This document shows positions 41,392 to 49,770 of a stretch of DNA of 64,000 nt, piece after piece (the first letter of the stretch is position 1; the number at the start of each line of letters is the position of its first letter). The stretch is taken from the NCBI GenBank assembly GCA_020638995.1, contig JACKHM010000001.1:1-64000 (forward strand), in the 5' to 3' direction. This stretch comes from Planctomycetaceae bacterium (GTDB taxonomy: Bacteria; Planctomycetota; Planctomycetia; Pirellulales; Pirellulaceae). The translations under genes were made by a program, and so were the position numbers. The notes under the pieces were generated by a model that ran no database searches, was not told where the DNA came from, and was given only the letters and a program-made list of their open reading frames with translations.

Positions 41392-44131
41392 TTTCGAGGG
41401 CTGGAAGAAGGTGGCCGAGATCCTGCGCAGCCAGGGAAACGGGTGCGAAACTCACAACGAGAAACCTGCATGGCTTAACGCAGGACAGCGCGCCAGTGTG
41501 CGCGCGGTCGCGAAGCGAATCCCTGAGAACGGAGTGATCATCGCCGATGAGGTCGGCATGGGTAAGACTCGCATTGTGGTCGCCGCAATCGCCGCGGTTG
41601 TGGAGGCTGGTGGAAGGGTTGCGGTTGTGGTTCCTCCCGGGCTCGGATTCCAGTGGCACGAAGAACTCCGAGACGGTTTCCAGTGGCACAATGCAGTCCG
41701 AGGGGTTGAATTACCCGACGCTCCGGCAATCCTACGAAGCTATTGGTCATATTTGGAGGCATGGGCGCCCGAACAGCCCGAGCACCACAAGCCGTGGTTT
41801 AATGAAAAGGTAATCGTCGTGTCTCACAGATTCGCGAACTGGCGAATCGGCATGAAATCGGATAATTGGCGCAGGGCACTGCTTCCAGAAGTGTATGCTC
41901 AATGGAGAATGCGGCAGGCACGAGCCCCTCGCTTTTACAAGGACAATGAAGTTCTCAAAGATCCCTGGGTCAAGAATGCTGCGAAGAGCATAGTCGAAGC
42001 TGTGCCCCTAGCTGGAAATCACCCCGGCCACAGTTTTCTGAACCATCTCGCGGACAACTTTAACTGGACGGGCACACTCGACGGTGATTATGGACAGGGA
42101 ACGGAATTGAGAGCGTGGCTTGAGAAGACGGTGGGCCTGGGCCTGGGTGTGTTCGACCTGGTGGTCATTGACGAGGCGCACAAATCCCGCGGTACGGATT
42201 CGGGCCTTTCAAGGCTCTTGGAAACCGTCCTCTGCACTAGGGACGCGCATGCGAGAAGGATTTGCATGACGGCAACCCCGGTTGAATTGGACGTATCACA
42301 GTGGAGCGATCCGCTGCAACGTATCGGATTGGAGCAAATCAGGCGCGACTCGCTGAAAACAACCATTGACAAGTATGCCGAGGCGGTCCGCAAACTTCGC
42401 CAACGCTGGCGAGAAAGCGAGCAGGCTCGGGAGGAATTCTGCAGTGCGGCGTCTTTGTTTCAGAATGCTCTACAACCCTATGTGCTTCGTCGAGACAAGC
42501 GAGAGGACGAGCATGTGCAGAAGTTCCATCAAATCGCTGGTCCGATTGCACATTATCGTCGCGAGTCAGAGGCGATGGTTGACACAGCCACACTTTCTCC
42601 TGAGTGGAAGCAGGCAGTCTGTGGTGCCGAAGCATTATCGCTCGTCACCAGACAAGCCGATGATGATGCGGCGACGCAGCGACTGCGGCTTACGTTGGGC
42701 AACGGTCACGGGATTGCGACGTTCCTTGACGAGTCGAGACGGGACGCCCAGGCCGACGCGAAACAAGAGGCGTGTGAAGATCAACGAAATCGAGACGCTA
42801 AACCTGGGAATCCCAAAGGTTCGGCCGAACATAGACCGGACAACAAGCGACGACAGAGAGCTGAATGGTGGGCCAGCATTGTCAAGCAAGGTCTTGGGAA
42901 CAAGGGCAACGCGCTGTTCGACCACCCGGTGCTGACCGAAGCAGTTCGTACGATCGAGAAACACACTTCAAAGGGCGAGAAGGGTGAGAAAGTGCTTGTG
43001 TTCGGCCGCTTCACCGAGCCGATGCGGGCACTGACCAATCTGCTCAACGCCCGCGAAATGCTGCGACGGGTTTATCGCGGCGAGCCTTGGCCGCAGAGAA
43101 AGGTTCACGAAAGTGAGGGGCCAGCCGTTCGCAAGGCGTGGGAGCAACTGAGAAACGAACTCAAACTTCCGGATCTTGACGAAACCGAGTTGGACCGCAA
43201 TCTCGATGAGCAGTACAAACGCCTGGAACAAGCTCGCGAAGGGTTTCGGGAATCGTTGATTGAGCGTTTGGAGAAAGGTTTAGACGAGATTGGCGTTAAG
43301 CCGGATAGCCAATACCACGCCGCACACAGCGCGCTTAGCCGAAGCGTCACAATCGCCGACAATGATGATCTCGCTTTGGTCGCACGCACGCTTATTGAAC
43401 TTTCGGGAGGCGCCAGCCGGAAATCATTGGATTGGCTGGATGATGTTCCGCCGCGCGATCTGGCCTTGGCGTTTCGCGAACTCATTGATTCGGCGGCGGA
43501 CCGCGATGACCCCGATGCGGATGAGGATGCAGACGGGAAGATCGACGAGACTGAGGCGGCAAGATTTTGGGAGAATCTCTTAAAGCGTATCAAGGAAGAG
43601 TATGCACGAAATCAAGGCGGATTCGCGAGATTCATGTATGGGCAGACCGAGCCTTCCTCGCGGCGGCTGATCCAACAGGCGTTCAACCGGGCCGGCTGCT
43701 TCCCGATGGTACTTGTCGCCCAATCCTTGGTGGGCCGAGAAGGGCTCAACTTGCACAAAGCGTGCAGAACCGTCGTGCTGCTTCATCCGGAATGGAACCC
43801 CGGAATCGTGGAACAACAGATCGGTCGGGTCGATCGCGTGAACAGCCACTGGTGCAAACTTCTGGACGAAGCCGCTAAGTCAGGCGTGTCAGCGAATGAG
43901 TGTCCACACATCGAAGTCATCGCCATCGTCTTTAAGGGCACGTACGATGAACACAATTGGACTGTTCTTCGGCAGCGATGGGACGACCTACGTGCTCAGT
44001 TGCACGGAGTCGTCATCCCTCGGCCGAACGCCGAGGATGATAGCCAAGAAATGCGTATTTGGGAGAAATTAGAAAACCAAGCTCCATATTTTAGTCCCAG
44101 CAAGAGCAGGGCAGCTTCCGATCACGTCTGA
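41381..44131 (+). CDS. SNF2-type DNA helicase/translocase
   Basis: A 916-residue superfamily 2 ATPase. Walker A is GVIIADEVGMGKTRIVVAAI; motif Ia VAVVVPPGLGFQWHEEL; DEAH box FDLVVIDEAHKSRGTDS; motif III ICMTATPVE. The C-terminal lobe has KVLVFGRFTEPMRALTNLL and the conserved end VAQSLVGREGLNLHKAC with VVLLHPEWNPGIVEQQIGRVDR. A charged insertion of about 300 residues separates the lobes. It resembles the RapA/HepA and DISARM DrmD-type helicases. Last gene of the operon, overlapping the PLD gene. Confidence 0.9.
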   Translation: MASSFEGWKKVAEILRSQGNGCETHNEKPAWLNAGQRASVRAVAKRIPENGVIIADEVGMGKTRIVVAAIAAVVEAGGRVAVVVPPGLGFQWHEELRDGFQWHNAVRGVELPDAPAILRSYWSYLEAWAPEQPEHHKPWFNEKVIVVSHRFANWRIGMKSDNWRRALLPEVYAQWRMRQARAPRFYKDNEVLKDPWVKNAAKSIVEAVPLAGNHPGHSFLNHLADNFNWTGTLDGDYGQGTELRAWLEKTVGLGLGVFDLVVIDEAHKSRGTDSGLSRLLETVLCTRDAHARRICMTATPVELDVSQWSDPLQRIGLEQIRRDSLKTTIDKYAEAVRKLRQRWRESEQAREEFCSAASLFQNALQPYVLRRDKREDEHVQKFHQIAGPIAHYRRESEAMVDTATLSPEWKQAVCGAEALSLVTRQADDDAATQRLRLTLGNGHGIATFLDESRRDAQADAKQEACEDQRNRDAKPGNPKGSAEHRPDNKRRQRAEWWASIVKQGLGNKGNALFDHPVLTEAVRTIEKHTSKGEKGEKVLVFGRFTEPMRALTNLLNAREMLRRVYRGEPWPQRKVHESEGPAVRKAWEQLRNELKLPDLDETELDRNLDEQYKRLEQAREGFRESLIERLEKGLDEIGVKPDSQYHAAHSALSRSVTIADNDDLALVARTLIELSGGASRKSLDWLDDVPPRDLALAFRELIDSAADRDDPDADEDADGKIDETEAARFWENLLKRIKEEYARNQGGFARFMYGQTEPSSRRLIQQAFNRAGCFPMVLVAQSLVGREGLNLHKACRTVVLLHPEWNPGIVEQQIGRVDRVNSHWCKLLDEAAKSGVSANECPHIEVIAIVFKGTYDEHNWTVLRQRWDDLRAQLHGVVIPRPNAEDDSQEMRIWEKLENQAPYFSPSKSRAASDHV

Positions 44132-44421
44132 ATGGGAGGTTGAAACGGTAATCTTTGCGGAAAGTTGTCCGCGTCCGAATTCGTTTTTTCGCGAGCTGCG
44201 GAGCATTAAGCCGTCCCTACGCTTCTCCCCTGCGCCAAGATATGCCCTGCACGTCGGCGCAACTTGGAATCTCAAACGAGCTCGGCTAAGATATCTCTCG
44301 GCAGAACGAATACCCATCAGAAATCCGGACACCTGAAACATCCACCTTTTTGGTGAGTGTTGTCAACCAGCGTTTCAGTGCGGTTCGGCATCTAGTCTTA
44401 TCCTTGAGGTGGAGTCCTACG
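44132..44421. other. Intergenic region between the two operons
   Basis: About 290 bases with no gene seen. It should contain the promoter of the ubiquitin-like operon; I found no convincing sigma-70 pair. No terminator-like hairpin stands out. Confidence 0.4.
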
Positions 44422-44748
44422 ATGGCTGATCAGAATCCCAACTCAGAGCAACCCGGCCCAGAGCGCAAAGGAACGCGAGTAACATTCTTGGACCAAACGG
44501 GGGCCAAGTCAGTCGAAGCTGTGATCGCGGATACGGTGACCGTGAAGCGAATTCTGCCGAATATCATCACTAAGATGAACCTGCCGGTGATGGGGCCGGA
44601 CGGCCAGCCGATGAGCTACAGCCTCGATCACAAGGAAGGCGGCAAGCGGCTGCGCGAAGACCAAACGCTAATCGAAGCAATCGTCAGCGATGGCGACCAT
44701 TTGATCGTCTACCCTGAGATCGTCGCGGGTGCTCGATTCTGGCTCTAA
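44422..44748 (+). CDS. Ubiquitin-like protein (YukD/EsaB-like beta-grasp)
   Basis: A 108-residue protein started at ATG 44422 with GAGGTGGAG upstream. A disordered N-terminus (ADQNPNSEQPGPERKG) precedes a beta-grasp pattern: TRVTFLDQTGAKSVEAVI, TVTVKRILPNIITKMNLP, SYSLDHKEGGKRLREDQTLI and GDHLIVYPEIVAG. The layout fits the YukD-type Ubl found with E1/E2/JAB genes in bacteria. The C-terminus is AGARFWL, not the exposed Gly-Gly of ubiquitin, so conjugation would need trimming, probably by a JAMM peptidase of the operon (inference). It is the expected conjugated modifier. Confidence 0.75.
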   Translation: MADQNPNSEQPGPERKGTRVTFLDQTGAKSVEAVIADTVTVKRILPNIITKMNLPVMGPDGQPMSYSLDHKEGGKRLREDQTLIEAIVSDGDHLIVYPEIVAGARFWL

Positions 44749-44766
44749 CTCTGGTCTCCACTTCTC

Positions 44767-45423
44767 ATGCGCGAATCACCTCGTATCCGGCGACTTCGAA
44801 CCGACTTCAAAGCTTTGGAAAAGCTGCGCGAAGACAGTTCAATCATCGATTTTGAAGTCGCGACCTCCACCCACGATGCACCGCCAGAGTCGTACGCCAT
44901 CACGTTTCGTGGTAAGGGCCTGTGGCGCCCTGATAGTTCAGTTGACATTCTGATTCGCGAGCAGCACGTCGTTCACATTCATTTGGGAGCTGCCTACCCC
45001 CGAATGATGCCCGACTTGGCGTGGAAGACCCCGATCTTTCATCCAAACATCTCTGGGAGCGGTGTTGTTTGTCTCGGCGGATATGGTACGCACTGGGTTC
45101 CGAGCCTGAATTTGGACGAACTCTGCGTCATGTTGTGGGACATGATTCGATACAAGAATTTCGACGTTGAAAGTCCGTACAACCGGGAAGCGGCGCTGTG
45201 GGCAAAGACGCAGCGGAAGATTCCGTTTCCGGTAGACGATCGTCCCTTACGAGATCGTGTTGCGGGAGTTGCTCTAACCAAACAAGACGCGGCCAAACCA
45301 CCAATAACGGCTGCTCCTAGAAAGGAGTCAGAAATACCCGATGTGCTCTTTATCGATGGCGAAGAGGTTGTGGAAGCCGAAGTCGTCGAATCGAACAACG
45401 AAGACATCCTGTTCATCGAATAG
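44767..45423 (+). CDS. E2 ubiquitin-conjugating-like enzyme
   Basis: A 218-residue protein with a UBC fold at about residues 5-150: YAITFRGKGLW, VHIHLGAAYPRMMPDLAWKT, then PIFHPNISGSGVVCLGG with the HPN motif (92-94) and the presumed thioester Cys102, followed by THWVPSLNLDELCVMLWDMI, as in eukaryotic E2s. The C-terminal 60 residues are disordered and contain two acidic/hydrophobic motifs, DVLFIDGE and DILFIE. It sits 18 bases after the Ubl gene. Role: receive the Ubl from E1 and hand it to RING-bound targets. Confidence 0.88.
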   Translation: MRESPRIRRLRTDFKALEKLREDSSIIDFEVATSTHDAPPESYAITFRGKGLWRPDSSVDILIREQHVVHIHLGAAYPRMMPDLAWKTPIFHPNISGSGVVCLGGYGTHWVPSLNLDELCVMLWDMIRYKNFDVESPYNREAALWAKTQRKIPFPVDDRPLRDRVAGVALTKQDAAKPPITAAPRKESEIPDVLFIDGEEVVEAEVVESNNEDILFIE

Positions 45424-45496
45424 ACGCAAACCGGCGAGAGGCAGATACCGTTCTCCGATAAGTTCGTAGCGTTCCACTCTCCAACCCTGCTCCCTC

Positions 45497-46036
45497 ATGA
45501 TCGAACCGCTACCAAAAACACTTCCTGTACTCAGCGGCTCCCCGGACTGCAGTGTCATTGGCACGATTCATGACGACGCCTTACCGATCTATATCCGAGA
45601 AGCCACACTCGAACAAATCCTCGACTACTCTGAACGCGATCCGTCACAGGAGATCGGAGGTTTTCTGCTCGGAGGCCTACACGTCGATGGGAGTGAGTAC
45701 ATCGAGATTCGGCACTTTTTGCCAGCCTTCGACGCACGATCTCGTGCAGCGTCGCTAACCTTCACTCACGAAACGTGGGCTCGACTAACACGTGACGTCG
45801 ACGAACAGTTCCCAGATGAAGTAGTGCTCGGATGGCACCACACACATCCCAACTTTGGCATCTTCCTTTCAGCATACGACCTATTCATACATCGTCACTT
45901 TTTCAGCGAGCCATGGCAGGTCGCGTTAGTCGTCGATCCGCATCGACAAGAGTTTGGGTTCTTTCAGTGGCGGCACGAAGAGGTTGTCGACTGTGGCTTC
46001 ATTTGCGTGGGCGAGGGATTAGGGATTAGGGATTAG
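45497..46036 (+). CDS. JAMM/JAB deubiquitinase-like peptidase 1
   Basis: A 179-residue protein with the full JAMM zinc site: Glu52 in QEIGGFLLGG, then LGWHHTHPNFGIFLSAYD giving His115, His117 and Asp128. No membrane segment. It should trim the Ubl C-terminus or remove it from targets. The last residues (GEGLGIRD) are encoded by the start of the GGGATTA repeat block, so the natural C-terminus may have been changed by the four-helix-bundle insertion. The next conjugation gene (E1) follows only after that insertion. Confidence 0.9.
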   Translation: MIEPLPKTLPVLSGSPDCSVIGTIHDDALPIYIREATLEQILDYSERDPSQEIGGFLLGGLHVDGSEYIEIRHFLPAFDARSRAASLTFTHETWARLTRDVDEQFPDEVVLGWHHTHPNFGIFLSAYDLFIHRHFFSEPWQVALVVDPHRQEFGFFQWRHEEVVDCGFICVGEGLGIRD

Positions 46037-46055
46037 GGATTAGGGATTAGGGATT
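46014..46055 (+). repeat. GGGATTA heptamer array (left)
   Basis: Five to six tandem AGGGATT units, overlapping the end of the JAMM gene and preceding the four-helix-bundle gene. The inverse, TAATCCCTAATCCCT, occurs on the right of that gene. Confidence 0.9.
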
Positions 46056-46064
46056 GGAGGTGTC

Positions 46065-46460
46065 ATGCCGGGATATCGAGAACTTGCTGTTTGGCAACGA
46101 GCGATGGATTTCGTCTTGGAAGTGTATTCCATAACAGCAACCTATCCGCAATCGGAACGGTATGGCTTAGTAAGCCACACTCAGCGTCCAGCAGTGTCGG
46201 TTGCCGCCAACATTGCGGAAGGGCGTGGCCGCGGGACAACTCGCGAGTTTCACCGATTCGTTGGGATCGCATTGGGATCGGTGGCGGTGCTGGAAACGCA
46301 CATCCTGATTGGTGAAAGATTAAAGTACGACTCCGCCTCCGGCACACAGCGATTGTTGCCCGAGTCGGGCCAAATCACACGAATGCTCGGCGCACTAAAA
46401 CGATCATTACGGACAAAACTAGAAGCCCCGCTAAAGAGTCTTCCACCCTCTAATCCCTAA
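46065..46460 (+). CDS. Four-helix-bundle protein (S23/IVP family) insertion
   Basis: A 131-residue protein with the standard start YRELAVWQRAMDFVLEVYSIT, the loop SERYGLVSHTQRPAVSVAAN with IAEGRGRGTTREFHRFVGIA, and LGSVAVLETHILIGERL, which identify the four-helix-bundle/23S-IVP family (TIGR02436). GGAGG lies six bases before the ATG. It is in the middle of the conjugation operon but unrelated to it, and is bounded by inverted GGGATTA repeats. This suggests it arrived as a unit. Function of such proteins is not settled. Confidence 0.88.
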   Translation: MPGYRELAVWQRAMDFVLEVYSITATYPQSERYGLVSHTQRPAVSVAANIAEGRGRGTTREFHRFVGIALGSVAVLETHILIGERLKYDSASGTQRLLPESGQITRMLGALKRSLRTKLEAPLKSLPPSNP

Positions 46461-46466
46461 TCCCTC
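46449..46466 (+). repeat. TAATCCC repeat (right, inverted)
   Basis: CTAATCCCTAATCCCT directly before the E1 start codon, inverted relative to 46014-46055. Because of it, the E1 gene has no visible ribosome-binding site. Confidence 0.85.
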
Positions 46467-46467
46467 T

Positions 46468-47622
46468 ATGCCAGACGAACAGCTATTCATTGACGACGAT
46501 GACCGCTACTCACGCTTGCGTCTCATCGCTTGGTGGGACCAGGATAAGTTGGCTCAGTCCAAGATTCTCGTCGTGGGTGCCGGAGCGCTTGGTAACGAAG
46601 TCCTCAAGAATCTCGCGTTGCTGGGTGTGGGGCTTGTCTACGTCGCCGATTTTGACGAAATCGAAGAGTCTAACCTGACGCGCTCCGTCCTCTTTCGCCA
46701 CAAAGATTGTGGCCGCCCGAAGGCTGACGCCGCTGCGGATGCCGTCCGCGACATCAATCCCGATACTACGGTCGTGCCGATGCTGGCGAATATCATGACG
46801 GATGTCGGGCTCGGTTTATTCCGCGATGTTGATGTCGTGATCGGATGCCTGGACAATCGCGAGGCGCGTTTGTGGGTAAATCGTCAGTGCTGGAAGGTGA
46901 ACACGCCGTGGATCGACGGCGGAATCCAAGAGATCAACGGAGTTGTGAAGGTCTTTGCACCGCCCGACAGCGCGTGCTACGAATGCGCGATGACCGAAAA
47001 CGATTATCGCTTGATCAATCTCCGCTACAGTTGCCCACTGCTGCGGCGTGAAGACATGCTGTCTGGGAAGGTGCCCACCGCGCCGACGATCTCGTCGATC
47101 ATTGCCGGAATGCAGGTTCAGGAAGCCCTCAAGCTGATTCACGGCCTGCCAGTAGAATCCGGTGTCGCTTGCGTTTTCAATGGGATCACGAACCAGTTTT
47201 ACAAAACGGCGTTTCAACGGCGAGAAGACTGCCTCAGCCACGAAACCTATCCAGAAGCGGTCGAATTGGCTCTATCCGCCCATATAAATACGGCCAACGA
47301 CTTGTTTGCAGCGCTCGCCGCGCAATGCAATTTGGAAGGTCCAATGCAATTGGAGCTGGATCGTGATTTGGTCGTTTCGGTATCTTGCGCAGATTGCCGG
47401 ACCGAACAACGCATTATGAAGCCACAGCAACTTGTCGGTATGCAACACGCAACTTGTCCCAAGTGTGGGCATACTGCTAAACCGTCGCTCCAACATTCGA
47501 TCGCAGCCGACTCCGAGCTAGTACACGAAAAGCTGGCAGAGCTTGGCATTCCGCCGTATGAAATCGTTCGTGTTCAGACGACAGCCGGTGAAAAACTCGT
47601 GCTGCTGGCCAAAGACAGATGA
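46468..47622 (+). CDS. E1 ubiquitin-activating-like enzyme (ThiF/MoeB fold)
   Basis: A 384-residue protein. The nucleotide site is ILVVGAGALGNEVLKNLALL, then VADFDEIEESNLTRSVLF (Arg72 as finger) and VIGCLDNREARLWVN (Asp129). The zinc/catalytic region is CYECAMTENDY followed by RYSCPLLRRED, with Cys189 a candidate thioester residue; it ends APTISSIIAGMQVQEALKLI as in MoeB. A C-terminal zinc ribbon (CADC ... CPKC) and a short tail (LAELGIPPYEIVRV) follow. No eukaryotic UFD domain. It should adenylate and transfer the Ubl. The stop overlaps the next gene (ATGA). Confidence 0.92.
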   Translation: MPDEQLFIDDDDRYSRLRLIAWWDQDKLAQSKILVVGAGALGNEVLKNLALLGVGLVYVADFDEIEESNLTRSVLFRHKDCGRPKADAAADAVRDINPDTTVVPMLANIMTDVGLGLFRDVDVVIGCLDNREARLWVNRQCWKVNTPWIDGGIQEINGVVKVFAPPDSACYECAMTENDYRLINLRYSCPLLRREDMLSGKVPTAPTISSIIAGMQVQEALKLIHGLPVESGVACVFNGITNQFYKTAFQRREDCLSHETYPEAVELALSAHINTANDLFAALAAQCNLEGPMQLELDRDLVVSVSCADCRTEQRIMKPQQLVGMQHATCPKCGHTAKPSLQHSIAADSELVHEKLAELGIPPYEIVRVQTTAGEKLVLLAKDR

Positions 47623-48977
47623 GCAACGACCTCGAAATCCAATTTGGCGAACTCGAAGAAGCAGAGCCCGAGGTCCGACTGCGTCCCGATGGGAACAAAC
47701 ATTACGCGGTCGCGCCGGTCTATGCTCCCAGCCCACAAGAATTGCCAGTCTTCGTTGATCTCGATGCCATGCAGGACATGGAAGCTCATGCGTTGGACAA
47801 TACGGACGTGGAATTGGGTGGCGTGATGCTCGGCGGACAATACGTCGACGATGCAGGACGCCCGTTTGTGTTGGTGACTGACAGCTTGCGGGCGAAGCAC
47901 TACGAAAGCACAAAGGGAAGTTTCAAGTTCACTCACGCCACGTGGGAGCAAATTACTCGCGAGCGTGATGAGTTTCCCGACGACGTGCAGATGGTCGGTT
48001 GGTATCACACGCACCCCGACTGGGGCGTGTTCCTGTCCGGGATGGACGTGTTCATTTGCGATAATTTCTTCAACAAGAAGCTGGACGTCGCGTTAGTCAT
48101 CGATCCCTGTCGCCAGGATCGAGGCTTTTTTCAGTGGACAGGAAATGTTGAACAACGCGTGCGGCGGACGGATGGATTCTATCTGATCACGTCGCGCTTT
48201 CGAAAACAGGAATTGGATGAATACGTAACGTACTTGGGAGGGAAGGTTGCCATGTCAGGCGATCCGAGGTTTCGCGGAGTGTCTTCTGGTTCTGCGCCCG
48301 TCGTCAATGTTGCCGGACAACCGCCTTGGCAGACCGTGGCGGTGATCGGCATGTTAACCATGCAATTCTGTTTTCTAATGCTGATAGCAATGCGTATGCT
48401 CAGCCCCGAGGCGCATGAGGAGAAATCGCAACTGTCAAACGAATTCACGGCGTTGGCAGCCAGCATTGAACGCTTGGGCGAAGTCAACCGACGCGAATCA
48501 GAGATTGACGCGAAACTCGAAGTCCTCGATCGGGTCGTCGCCCAATGGGATGGAACGCCCGAACACATGCTGCGTTCGCTATCGGACAAAACGAGTGAGA
48601 CGAAGGAATTGCGAGAAGGCTTACGAGCTCACGAGGCTCTCGAACGGGAACTCGATGCGAACGTAGTCGATTTGAAGTCGCAACTCGACGACGCCAAGGG
48701 CCGAGAGCGTTTGCTGGACAAGGAAATTGCAATTCTGAAGGCAAAAGCACGTTCCGATCAGGAGCAGCTTGCTAATTTGGAATCGCGGCTCGCCGCACTC
48801 GAGACACCGGTTGAGTCCACTCCATTGGACACCGACGCCGCAGTCGGAACAAAATGGGATTGGAGATTGATCGCCGGAATTGCCGTGACGGTGGTCGTGG
48901 CGATCAGCATTGCGGCTTTCGTCATCCCGAAACGTGAAACCGACGCAGAATCCGAGTCCGAGGAAACCGCAGGCTGA
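47619..48977 (+). CDS. Membrane-spanning JAMM peptidase 2 with coiled coil
   Basis: A 452-residue protein. A cytosolic JAMM domain has Glu65 (VELGGVMLGGQYV) and GWYHTHPDWGVFLSGMD with His130, His132 and Asp143. Two membrane segments (about residues 238-260 and 416-436) flank a coiled coil of about 130 residues (LAASIERLGEVNRRESEIDA, then LREGLRAHEALERELD and so on). The coiled coil would lie outside the inner membrane, and both ends inside. Homologous to JAMM 1 in the catalytic part but 270 residues longer. It would tether deconjugation at the membrane. Confidence 0.9.
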   Translation: MSNDLEIQFGELEEAEPEVRLRPDGNKHYAVAPVYAPSPQELPVFVDLDAMQDMEAHALDNTDVELGGVMLGGQYVDDAGRPFVLVTDSLRAKHYESTKGSFKFTHATWEQITRERDEFPDDVQMVGWYHTHPDWGVFLSGMDVFICDNFFNKKLDVALVIDPCRQDRGFFQWTGNVEQRVRRTDGFYLITSRFRKQELDEYVTYLGGKVAMSGDPRFRGVSSGSAPVVNVAGQPPWQTVAVIGMLTMQFCFLMLIAMRMLSPEAHEEKSQLSNEFTALAASIERLGEVNRRESEIDAKLEVLDRVVAQWDGTPEHMLRSLSDKTSETKELREGLRAHEALERELDANVVDLKSQLDDAKGRERLLDKEIAILKAKARSDQEQLANLESRLAALETPVESTPLDTDAAVGTKWDWRLIAGIAVTVVVAISIAAFVIPKRETDAESESEETAG

Positions 48978-49022
48978 GCGAATAGCTTTTGAACGCCTGT
49001 CTATCGAAGAGGAAGTGACGCC

Positions 49023-49706
49023 GTGCCTGACGATCGTGAACAACGACTGATCGCCGAACTAGAAGCGCTCCGCGCATTGAAGAAGTCCAGTACAATCTTT
49101 GACTTTGAAGCAAGCGGTGAGACGCCCGACCGATATATGATCCTATTTCGAGGCAAAGGGATCACGCGTGACACTTCTGCCAACGCCGAGATAGATACCG
49201 TCGAACTCCACAAGGTCGAGATTCGGTTGCCCTATTCTTACCCACAGCGTTCGCCTGACATTCGATGGACAACTCCGATTCTCCACCCGAACGTCTCGTT
49301 CAGCGGCTTTATCAATGTCAAGGACATTGGCCTGCCGTGGGCACAAGACCTCGGACTTGATGTCGTGTGCGAACGACTTTGGGACGTGGCACGACTGGCT
49401 TATATGAACCTCGACAGTGCCGCCAACTATTCGGCGAAAAACTGGTTTGAAGACGAATGTACGATCGAACTGCCCGTCGACCCACGCCCGCTGCGCAACA
49501 AGAACGCGCCGGTCGGCTCGAATGTCATACGTTATCAGCGAAGGGGCACGTCCCGCACGCCGGTAGTCGAACCACAACCTGGACAAGATGTCTTTTACAT
49601 CGGAGAAGAAACTCCAACGCCAGTTCTACCCAAGCCAGTTCGCCGTATGCCGTCGCGTCGTCCGCCGCCAAATGACGACGATGTGATTTACATTGGAGAC
49701 GAATGA
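49023..49706 (+). CDS. E2-like protein lacking the catalytic cysteine
   Basis: A 227-residue UBC-like protein starting at GTG 49023, with GAGGAAG upstream. It aligns with the active E2: YMILFRGKGIT, RLPYSYPQRSPDIRWTT, PILHPNVSFSGFINVKD. The HPN motif is kept (88-90), but the position of the thioester Cys is Asn98. The protein therefore resembles eukaryotic UEV variants. Its Pro-rich tail also contains two acidic/hydrophobic motifs (DVFYIGEE and DVIYIGDE). Expected role: scaffold or cofactor for the active E2 or the Ubl. Confidence 0.85.
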   Translation: MPDDREQRLIAELEALRALKKSSTIFDFEASGETPDRYMILFRGKGITRDTSANAEIDTVELHKVEIRLPYSYPQRSPDIRWTTPILHPNVSFSGFINVKDIGLPWAQDLGLDVVCERLWDVARLAYMNLDSAANYSAKNWFEDECTIELPVDPRPLRNKNAPVGSNVIRYQRRGTSRTPVVEPQPGQDVFYIGEETPTPVLPKPVRRMPSRRPPPNDDDVIYIGDE

Positions 49707-49770
49707 TGGCAGTAGCCAGAATTCAGGATCCGGTTTCTCTCTCCTGACTACTGGCCCCAACTTCTCCCCC

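Noticed and set aside
38081..44131. Naming the three-gene operon DISARM
   Set aside because: No methyltransferase, no DrmA/DrmB partners; only the PLD and SNF2-type modules are shared.
46014..46055. Telomere-like GGGATTAGGGATTA array
   Set aside because: Internal, short, and paired with an inverted copy around a four-helix-bundle gene; no sign of a replicon end.
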